Positions 1 to 4,482 of a DNA stretch of 5,734 nucleotides are shown here, piece after piece. Made by a program: the position numbers and the translations under genes. Positions within the stretch are counted from its first letter, which is position 1. The number at the start of each line of letters is the position of its first letter. The DNA comes from Streptomyces violaceus (GTDB taxonomy: Bacteria; Actinomycetota; Actinomycetes; Streptomycetales; Streptomycetaceae), in NCBI GenBank assembly GCA_000715635.1, contig KL569212.1:1751-7484 (forward strand), given 5' to 3'. Under the pieces are notes generated by a model. The model saw only the letters and a list, made by a program, of their open reading frames with translations. It was not told where the DNA came from and did no database searches.

Positions 1-1699
1 CATCCGCGATGCCGTACGCGGCCTGCTCTGCCGTATCGGAGGCGGTAGCTGCCTTCTTGGCGTTCTCGAGCTGGGTCTTGAGCGCGGCCAGGTGCTTCTT
101 CGCCGCCGCCTGGGCGTCGGTGACGACCTTCTTCGCCTTGTCGAACTCGGCCTTCTCCGGGTACAGGGGACTGTCCGTGCCCTTGTGACCGGACGGCTTG
201 ATCAGGAACTTCTGCGAGGCGGCGTTCTTGCAGTCCCACAGCCGCGCGTCCGTGCTCTTGGTGAACGCACTCAGGTCCAGGCACTTGCCCGTGCTCACGC
301 TTTTCAGAGGCGCGGTGGCACGGACGTCGCCCTTCCACGACTGCCCCTTGGACTTGTAGCAGTCATAGATCTGGATCTTCGTGGCGTTGGCCGAATTGTT
401 CCCGGCCACGTCCAGGCACCTTTGGGAGCCGACATTGCGGAAGTAGAGGTCGTCCTCACTGCCCTCCAGCGTCCACTGCTGGGCCGCGCCGCCGTTGCAG
501 GTGTAGATCTGCACCGGCGTGCCGTTGGCTTCCTTGCCGCCCGCGACATCCAGGCAGTTGCCCGCCGCGCCCGGCACCTGGATCACGACAGAACTGTCGC
601 CGATCCAGCCCAGCCCGCCAGCCGACCAGTAGTCCTGCCAGCGGGCGGCATAGTCCGCGATCCACGACTGGCCGAGGACCTGCCCCAGGGTGAACGTGCC
701 ATCCTGCAACGCCTTGGTGGCGGTGACGTTGGCACCGAGGATCTGCTGGCGCTGCGTGGCCTGCGCGGCAATCTCCTGCTGCCACTCGGCGGACGCCTGC
801 GCCACCTCCTTGCCCAGAACCCGGTTCGGGTCGATCGGGGCGTGCCAGGCACACGAGGCGAAGCGGGCCTTCAGATCCTCGACCGCGATGCGGTACTCCG
901 GGGTGTCCGCGGCTGGGGCCGTGCGAGGGAAGCCGCCGGAGCCCAGGAAGATCCGGGCGTCATCGGCGAACACCCTGGGAACGAACAACTCGTTGGGTTC
1001 GATCTTCCCCGAGTTCTTCTTCCAGACCTTCCACGCCTGCTGCTCCTGCGGTGTCCCCCCGGTGGTGTACTGCGGGTCGCCGATCGCGAGCGCGGAGGCC
1101 TTCGTCTTGTCGTCAGCGGTGGGAGACGGATCGTAGAACGGGGAGAACAAGTCGATCGACTTGAAGTACGACTGGTACAGCCACGGAACCAGGCCGGTCT
1201 TGTCGAAGACCTCGAACTCTCCGGGCGGCTCGTCAGGGTAGGAGCTCAGGCCCATGACGGTTTTGGCAAACGCCGACTCCTGGTCATTGGCCTTCTTGAG
1301 CCACTGGTCGCTGCTGGCACTGTCCGCGTAGGAGGCCTGGTGCAGGGGAGAGTTGTTGTCGGTGAGGTCCCGCTTGAGCTTCTGGTGGAGCTGGTCGGGA
1401 GGCAGCCCGATGCTGTTCTGCGCGAGGGCGAACAGGTTGGGCCCGCCCTTGCGCAGGGCGTCGACGGCCACACACTGATCCTCGCGCAGCTGCTCAGCCG
1501 CTTTGGTGTCGAAGCCGTCGTACGAGTCGCCCGCCGCGGCCACAGGCGCGGCGCGCTGTTCGGCGCCCCGGCCGAACTGCGGGCCAGGCTGGACCGCCAG
1601 GCCACCGAGGACGGCCAGAGCGGCGACGGACGTGACAGCCGAGGTTAACGCTGTTGATGTGCGGGAGCGGGGGTTGAGCAACCCCGGTCTGAAACGCAA
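1..1699 (-). CDS. Secreted ricin-type beta-trefoil lectin protein with coiled coil, N-terminal part (3' end outside window)
   Basis: An open frame runs from TTG (1699-1697) off the window edge, 566 codons without a stop. An in-frame TAG at 1753-1751 and the absence of any in-frame ATG or GTG after it limit the start; TTG at 1699 has an AAAAGG ribosome binding site 8 nt upstream. Residues 1-36 look like a signal peptide: Arg at 2, 4, 11 and 13, then a hydrophobic Ala/Val/Leu stretch (about 17-36), so secretion is predicted. Residues about 58-375 are a helix-rich, Trp/Gln-rich region I do not recognise as a named domain. Residues about 378-500 form a ricin B-type trefoil with three repeats: GNCLDVA (Cys382) to QQW (Trp409), RCLDVAG (Cys428) to QSW (Trp455), and GKCLDLS (Cys473) to a degenerate QKF (Phe498). 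From about 510 an Ala/Lys-rich, heptad-like stretch begins a coiled coil. The trefoil probably binds carbohydrate. The order resembles the front of large Streptomyces secreted proteins that sometimes end in toxin domains; that is inference from memory. Residue 18 is a TTA codon. Confidence 0.87.
   Translation of the reverse strand, partial: MRFRPGLLNPRSRTSTALTSAVTSVAALAVLGGLAVQPGPQFGRGAEQRAAPVAAAGDSYDGFDTKAAEQLREDQCVAVDALRKGGPNLFALAQNSIGLPPDQLHQKLKRDLTDNNSPLHQASYADSASSDQWLKKANDQESAFAKTVMGLSSYPDEPPGEFEVFDKTGLVPWLYQSYFKSIDLFSPFYDPSPTADDKTKASALAIGDPQYTTGGTPQEQQAWKVWKKNSGKIEPNELFVPRVFADDARIFLGSGGFPRTAPAADTPEYRIAVEDLKARFASCAWHAPIDPNRVLGKEVAQASAEWQQEIAAQATQRQQILGANVTATKALQDGTFTLGQVLGQSWIADYAARWQDYWSAGGLGWIGDSSVVIQVPGAAGNCLDVAGGKEANGTPVQIYTCNGGAAQQWTLEGSEDDLYFRNVGSQRCLDVAGNNSANATKIQIYDCYKSKGQSWKGDVRATAPLKSVSTGKCLDLSAFTKSTDARLWDCKNAASQKFLIKPSGHKGTDSPLYPEKAEFDKAKKVVTDAQAAAKKHLAALKTQLENAKKAATASDTAEQAAYGIAD
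1646..1648 (-). promoter_or_regulatory. TTA (UUA) leucine codon within the signal peptide
   Basis: In the lectin-protein frame the codons read GCG-TTA-ACC at residues 17-19. TTA is very rare in Streptomyces genes and is read by the single tRNA encoded by bldA, which accumulates late in development (established for the genus). An early TTA therefore predicts bldA-dependent translation. I saw no TTA in the other two substantial coding regions of the window. Confidence 0.75.
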
Positions 1700-1707
1700 A
1701 AGAGCAT

Positions 1708-1713
1708 CCTTTT
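1708..1713 (-). promoter_or_regulatory. Ribosome binding site of the lectin protein, fixes the TTG start
   Basis: On the minus strand AAAAGG lies 8 nt before TTG at 1699. A nearby ATG (1707-1705) overlaps the end of this purine run, but it is in another frame and reaches TAA after 20 codons, so it is not the start. The next in-frame TTG (1680) would remove only six residues but has no comparable purine run. Confidence 0.6.
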
Positions 1714-1747
1714 GAGCAAAACGGACGGCGGCAGGCAGGGACGGACC

Positions 1748-1777
1748 GCCCTAGAGACGGTGGGACGAGCGGGTCAG
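1748..1777 (-). promoter_or_regulatory. Candidate promoter for the lectin protein gene
   Basis: Reading the minus strand, CTGACC (1777-1772) is followed by an 18-nt spacer and TAGGGC (1753-1748). This approximates the Streptomyces housekeeping pattern TTGACN - 16-18 - TAGRRT, with one mismatch in the -35 box and an imperfect -10 box. A start of transcription near 1741 would give a 5' leader of roughly 40 nt. Matches of this quality occur by chance, so confidence is low. Confidence 0.3.
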
Positions 1778-1876
1778 CCCGCCCGGACAGCAGCGAGCGA
1801 GCAGGTGTTCCAGCGAGCCGGCATCACGGCATGACGAAGCATCTCTCCCCCGTGACGACGCCCCCCGGGCCGCCAA

Positions 1877-1892
1877 TGACGTGCGCGCGTCA
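1877..1892. repeat. TGACG/CGTCA inverted repeat with two further TGACG copies upstream
   Basis: TGACG and CGTCA face each other across a 6-nt GC centre. Two more TGACG copies lie at 1832-1836 and 1853-1857, 21 and 24 bp apart, and the first two continue as TGACGAAGC and TGACGACGC. Repeats on one face of the helix ahead of a gene can be operator sites, but the motif is short and GC-rich, so chance is a real possibility. The cluster lies about 80-140 bp upstream of the candidate promoter of the lectin gene. Confidence 0.3.
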
Positions 1893-2005
1893 CGACGAGG
1901 GTGGTCGACGTCCCCCATGCGGTACACGCGGCGATCAACTTAGCCACAGGTCAACCGGGCGCGGCAAGCGCTGCCCCCAGCGTCCGAACCCTCGACGGGA
2001 AATCA

Positions 2006-2029
2006 TTTGCGCTGCGCGGCAGCTGCAAA
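2006..2029. repeat. Strong hairpin, 10-bp stem with one bulged base
   Basis: The plus strand reads TTTGCGCTGC, loop GCG, then GCAGC-T-GCAAA. All ten base pairs match, with one bulged T (2024). There is no T-run directly after it on the plus strand; on the minus strand it is followed by ATGATTTCCC, so a terminator or an RNA structural element are both possible. No gene is visible on either side that clearly needs a terminator here. Confidence 0.45.
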
Positions 2030-2052
2030 CACCGAGCTCACAGCGGGAGTTA

Positions 2053-2062
2053 TCTGCGCAGA
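2053..2062. repeat. Perfect 10-bp palindrome
   Basis: TCTGCGCAGA is exactly self-complementary and sits 24 bp after the hairpin at 2006-2029. It has the size of a half-operator or simple dimer binding site. No known regulator can be named from it. Confidence 0.25.
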
Positions 2063-2208
2063 GAACGTGAAGAAAGGGTGCAGACCCCGAAGACTCCCTG
2101 CCAAAGTTTGACCGAAAGTCACCTACTCGCCGGTAATCCGGTGATGCCTCCATGGGAGTTGCCGCTCGGGCGGCGTGTCGGGGCTGCCTCTCCGGCTCAG
2201 ATCACTAG

Positions 2209-2427
2209 GTGGTGATCCTGCTGATGCTGCCCGGCACGATCGGCTCGGCTGTCGGCCAGGTCACCGGCGCCCTCGTCAGCGCGCGGCTCGAACGCCGCCT
2301 GATCGTACGGGCCCTGGCCTGCTGCGCCCGGCCGGCGGATCTGCTGGAGGCCGAACCCGACCTGGACGCCCTGTCCTTCTACCCGCACCTGCTGGCGTGG
2401 GAGCTGAACCGCCTCCCCGACGGCGCT
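2209..2427 (+). pseudogene. Plus-strand coding remnant of unknown identity, truncated at its 3' side
   Basis: A frame opening with GTG-GTG directly after an in-frame TAG (2206-2208) shows strong Streptomyces-like codon use (almost every third base G or C) up to codon 73 (Asp-Gly-Ala, 2419-2427). After this the third-position bias collapses and the frame runs on as Arg/Gly-rich nonsense to 2682. The peptide starts hydrophobic (VILLMLPGTIG) and then reads as a plausible soluble protein (ARLERRLIVRALACC, later LSFYPHLLAWELNRLP). I do not recognise the family. An ATG at 2224 with AGGTGG upstream is an alternative start. Loss of coding character exactly where the opposing acetyltransferase remnant ends suggests this gene lost its 3' part in a deletion. 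Confidence 0.4.
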
Positions 2428-2428
2428 G

Positions 2429-2667
2429 AGCGAAGTCTTCCGCGTGACGCTGCAGGTCGTCGAGGTTCGCCTCCAGGGTCATCCCGTCCGCAGGAGGCCA
2501 CCCTCGGTCCTGGAAGCCCGGGGTCGCACGGATGTGCTCGATGCTGCTGGTCCAGGCGGCGTGGTCGGCGGCGTTGTACTGGGGCCCCAGAGGCTCCAAA
2601 CGGAACTGCGGGTGATCAGGTCCGCGGGGACGACGAAGTCGCCGGGGACGAGGGCGTGGTCAGCCAT
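2429..2667 (-). pseudogene. GNAT-type acetyltransferase remnant, frameshifted and truncated
   Basis: The minus strand from ATG (2667-2665) reads MADHALVPGDFVVPADLIT. It then continues in another frame as QFRLEPLGPQ, followed by AADHAAWTSSIEHIRATPGF and, further on, GWPPADGMTLEANLDDL and HAEDFA. Joined, this matches the N-terminal part of a familiar actinobacterial GNAT-like protein of roughly 180-200 residues. The join lies near 2608-2612, where one missing C (ACC-CCG-CAG expected, ACC-CGC-AG found) explains the shift; a sequencing error cannot be excluded there. The recognisable part ends at HAEDFA (about 2429), so only about 80 residues survive and the acetyl-CoA-binding core is lost. That truncation makes it non-functional whatever the status of the frameshift. 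Family assignment is from memory of similar sequences. Confidence 0.65.
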
Positions 2668-2933
2668 GGGCCGAGGCGATGAGGCAGGGCTCTCGGGCGC
2701 ACCTGGATTGATCACGCCGCTCGCGCGGCGGGGAGGCTCTGGTCCCTCGGGAAGGAGGCGGCCTTGATCCGTCGTTCCGAACGGCGCCGGGTCGTCGGCG
2801 ATCGCGGCCGATCGCGCGTCCATCGAGAGGCCTTCGGATGGGGCAACTCACCAGCCGGCCAGCGGGTGCCCGGCCGGGTCCCCTGATGCCCCTCCCCCGT
2901 AGGAGACCGAAAACGAGGACGATCCCCTTCTGG
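2668..2933. other. Spacer between two divergent gene remnants
   Basis: This stretch separates the starts of the acetyltransferase remnant (minus) and the transporter remnant (plus), so it was probably once a divergent promoter region. No protein-like reading is convincing. It holds a 6-bp hairpin with a TCGC loop (2715-2730), a CGTTC-C-GAACG dyad (2773-2783) and paired CGATCG sites (2799-2814). No clear -35/-10 pair was found on either strand. Confidence 0.45.
2715..2730. repeat. Small hairpin CGCCGC-TCGC-GCGGCG
   Basis: Six perfect base pairs close a four-base loop, just upstream of the acetyltransferase remnant's start. No T-run follows on either strand. In so GC-rich a background a stem of this size is only weakly meaningful. 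Confidence 0.25.
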
Positions 2934-3032
2934 ATGGAAACCGCCGGCCGTTCCCCGACCGCTCCAGCACTTCGCGAAATGCGGAGAGTTGTCGCAGCCA
3001 GCTTCATCGGAACAACTGTCGACTGGTACGAC
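2934..3032 (+). pseudogene. N-terminal remnant of an MHS-family MFS transporter
   Basis: From ATG 2934 the frame reads METAGRSPTAPALRE and then MRRVVAASFIGTTVDWYD. This is the highly typical opening of metabolite:H+ symporters (the ProP/shikimate-type branch of the MFS), in which a basic patch leads into the first membrane segment ending in (E/D)WYDFF. Immediately after WYD (3032) the family pattern stops: Phe-Phe and the rest of the first membrane helix are replaced by an Asn-Ser then Arg-rich reading without membrane character. Only 33 of an expected 430 or so residues remain. In-frame ATGs at 2886 and 2838 exist, but their added residues do not look protein-like; a GAGGA run at 2915-2919 is 14 nt from ATG 2934. 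The remnant converges with the phosphatase gene, whose stop lies 56 bp further on. Confidence 0.62.
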
Positions 3033-3087
3033 AACTCATTCGGCCAGAGCTGGGGCCTGCGGTTTTCCGGCATGCGGACACGAAGAC

Positions 3088-4227
3088 TCAGCCCTCGACG
3101 CCGGCGGCTCCGCGATCCTGCCCGTTGGAGGACCTCAGCGCGAGGGCCGCGATGTCGTCGTCGAGCCTTCCGCCGCTGTGCTGAAGCAGAGCCCGGTGCA
3201 GATGGTCGAGCAGCTCGCGGGGCTGCTCCAGGCCCTGCTGCCGCATCCAGTCCGGCAGCGGGAAGAACTCGCCCGCGTGGTCCCGGGCCTCCGATACGCC
3301 GTCCGTGTAGAGCAGCAACTGGTCTCCCGGGGCGAAGGGGACGACGTCGATCCAGTAGCGGTCACCGATGAGCGCTGCGAGGTTGAGAGGCGGGGAGGCG
3401 ATGGTCGGGACCAGGACCCGGACATTTCCGTGATGCGCGATCAGCGGCGGGGGATGCCCGCAGTTGAGAAGTCGTACGTAGCCGCCGTCGTGCGGGATCT
3501 CGGCGAGGAGAGCAGTGGCAAAGTGCTCGGGCTGGTCCTGGGCCGGAAACGCAGCGCTGTGTCGCGTGACTGCGGTCTCCAGACGGTGGATGATGCCCTG
3601 CAGGTCGGGCTCGTCGTAAGCGGCCTCCCTGAAGCAACTGATCACCGCCGAGGCCGCCCCCACTGCGGACAGGCCCTTGCCTCGTACGTCGCCGATGAGC
3701 AGCCGGACCCCGTGCGGTGTACCGATCGCCTCATAGAAGTCGCCGCCGATCCGGGCCTGCTCTTGGGCCGCCAGGTACAGCGACTCGATCTCGACGTCCT
3801 CGATGCGGCGTGGCAGCGGGCGCAGCAGCACCTTCTGGGCTGCGTCGGCGACGAGCCGGATCTGGAAGAGCATTTCCTCACGCTGAAGTCGCACACGACT
3901 TCCGTACGCGGCCGCCAAGGTGACCGCGACGATCGCGGCCGCCGTGTACTGCGTCCCCAGATCGGTGTGGAAGAAGCTGAGGACGATCATGAGCAGCAGG
4001 CAGAACGCCCCCAACAGGATCGTGGGGAGCACGGGCCACATGGCGGCGGCGAGGGCGGGCGCGGCGGGCAGAATGCGACTGAAGGCGATCTCCCTCGGCG
4101 TGGAGAACGCAAGGCCGGCGATGAGGGCGGTCAGGATGAGGGGTGACAGCCGGGCTGCTTCCCATCGGCCGCTGTAGGCGGGGCGATGGCGCCACAGCCG
4201 TGCAGACATGATCACAAAATGCATCAT
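3088..4227 (-). CDS. Membrane-anchored PP2C/SpoIIE-family protein serine/threonine phosphatase
   Basis: The product is 379 residues from ATG 4227. The N-terminal third is hydrophobic, with likely membrane segments at about 28-43, 56-86 (possibly two) and 92-108, then an amphipathic linker (about 112-137) to a cytoplasmic phosphatase domain (about 140-366). The metal-binding motifs of the SpoIIE/RsbU type are all present: GGDFYE (Asp163), GDVRGKG (Asp180), YTDGVSE (Asp309) and DDDIAAL (Asp357/358), with NCGHPPPL at 255-262. Catalytic activity is therefore expected. The family commonly dephosphorylates STAS-domain anti-anti-sigma factors in partner switching; the substrate here is unknown. Starts at 4227, 4224 and 4209 (MSARLW) are possible; an in-frame TAG at 4236-4234 excludes anything longer, and none has a Shine-Dalgarno run. 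It is divergent from the sensor gene at 4410. No clear terminator is seen beyond its TGA (3090-3088). Confidence 0.93.
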   Translation of the reverse strand: MMHFVIMSARLWRHRPAYSGRWEAARLSPLILTALIAGLAFSTPREIAFSRILPAAPALAAAMWPVLPTILLGAFCLLLMIVLSFFHTDLGTQYTAAAIVAVTLAAAYGSRVRLQREEMLFQIRLVADAAQKVLLRPLPRRIEDVEIESLYLAAQEQARIGGDFYEAIGTPHGVRLLIGDVRGKGLSAVGAASAVISCFREAAYDEPDLQGIIHRLETAVTRHSAAFPAQDQPEHFATALLAEIPHDGGYVRLLNCGHPPPLIAHHGNVRVLVPTIASPPLNLAALIGDRYWIDVVPFAPGDQLLLYTDGVSEARDHAGEFFPLPDWMRQQGLEQPRELLDHLHRALLQHSGGRLDDDIAALALRSSNGQDRGAAGVEG

Positions 4228-4280
4228 ATCGGCCTAATCGGGCATCTGGCGCGGAAGGATCATGCGCCGCCCGCGCGAAT

Positions 4281-4300
4281 GCGCGGCCGGACGGCCGCGC
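4281..4300. repeat. 20-bp dyad in the divergent intergenic region
   Basis: GCGCGGCCG (4281-4289) and its exact complement CGGCCGCGC (4292-4300) flank a 2-bp centre. The dyad lies about 55 bp from the phosphatase start and 110 bp from the sensor start, where a shared operator would be expected. With so short a loop a protein-binding site is more natural than a terminator. No regulator can be named. Confidence 0.45.
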
Positions 4301-4302
4301 CC

Positions 4303-4309
4303 GGAGGAG
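4303..4309 (+). promoter_or_regulatory. Ideal Shine-Dalgarno GGAGGAG ahead of an upstream small ORF
   Basis: GGAGGAG is followed after 8 nt by ATG at 4318. It is the strongest ribosome binding site in the window, much better than that of the sensor gene downstream (GAAAGG, 4400-4405, with a 4-nt spacer). Confidence 0.55.
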
Positions 4310-4317
4310 CCGAAGTC

Positions 4318-4482
4318 ATGCAGCACACACTGCCCGGGCGTCCGAGGCCGGCCGGGCACGGTTCGGCCGAGCCCTGGCCACTTTGGATCACCGATGCTAG
4401 AAAGGTCGCATGGCGAATCCTTTCGCCCGTTTTCGACACCTATCAGTCAAGCGCCTCCTCGGCAAGGGCACGCGGAGCGTAG
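4318..4482 (+). CDS. Small upstream ORF (54 aa) overlapping the sensor gene start, possible leader peptide
   Basis: ATG 4318 to TAG 4480-4482 encodes 54 residues starting MQHTLPGRPR, rich in Pro, Arg, Ala and Ser, with no recognisable domain or membrane segment. It overlaps the first 73 bases of the sensor gene in a different frame. Third-position composition is mixed, so the peptide itself may not matter. The case for it is the ideal Shine-Dalgarno and its position: a ribosome translating it would run through the hairpin that covers the sensor gene's start. It could equally be a chance frame. Confidence 0.35.
   Translation: MQHTLPGRPRPAGHGSAEPWPLWITDARKVAWRILSPVFDTYQSSASSARARGA
4331..4358 (+). 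repeat. Inverted repeat in the sensor gene leader
   Basis: TGCCCGG (4331-4337) pairs perfectly with CCGGGCA (4352-4358) across a 14-nt loop. A second weaker stem follows at 4360-4373 (GGTTCG with CGAGCC, one G-U pair). Both lie inside the small ORF, so they would be opened by its translation. High GC content raises the chance of accidental stems. Confidence 0.35.
4400..4424 (+). promoter_or_regulatory. Hairpin enclosing the ribosome binding site and ATG of the sensor gene
   Basis: The Shine-Dalgarno GAAAGG (4400-4405) is exactly complementary to CCTTTC (4419-4424). Inside it TCGC (4406-4409) is exactly complementary to GCGA (4413-4416). Only AT (4417-4418) is bulged, and the apical loop is the start codon itself (4410-4412). 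Ten base pairs thus bury the initiation signals. This is seen directly in the sequence; that it limits translation is inference. Confidence 0.5.

Larger units (their letters stand above)
1700..2208. other. Intergenic stretch without a convincing gene
   Basis: About 510 bp between the lectin gene (reading away, minus) and the first gene remnant (plus). The open frames here on either strand have mixed third-position composition, no recognisable protein pattern and no well-placed ribosome binding site. The part from about 2030 to 2150 is visibly less GC-rich than the rest. It contains the candidate minus-strand promoter, a group of TGACG motifs (1832-1892), a near-perfect hairpin (2006-2029) and a 10-bp palindrome (2053-2062), listed separately. 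A plus-strand TTGACC at 2107-2112 has no properly spaced -10 box. Confidence 0.6.

Noticed and set aside
92..1648. Long plus-strand frame of 518 codons opposite the lectin gene
   Set aside because: It reads Arg/Leu/Val/Gly-rich with no domain. The opposite strand has a signal peptide and clear ricin repeats, so this is the antisense shadow of a GC-rich gene.
1831..2215. Overlapping plus-strand frames of 79 and 104 codons and a minus-strand frame of 72 codons in the gap
   Set aside because: Third positions are mixed, no ribosome binding site is properly placed, and the peptides match nothing I know. A GTG at 2078 has its purine run directly adjacent, too close for initiation.
2660..3073. Minus-strand frame of 137 codons across the transporter remnant
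   Set aside because: Its N-terminal part is the antisense of the transporter signature and the rest is Arg/Pro-rich; no coding pattern of its own.
3033..3087. Possible terminator after the phosphatase gene
   Set aside because: Only short stems such as CCAG-AG-CTGG are present, without a T-run, so I do not call a terminator.
2989..4146. Plus-strand frame of 385 codons opposite the phosphatase
   Set aside because: The minus strand carries every PP2C motif in order; the plus frame shows only low-complexity Asp/Arg/Gly/Val sequence.
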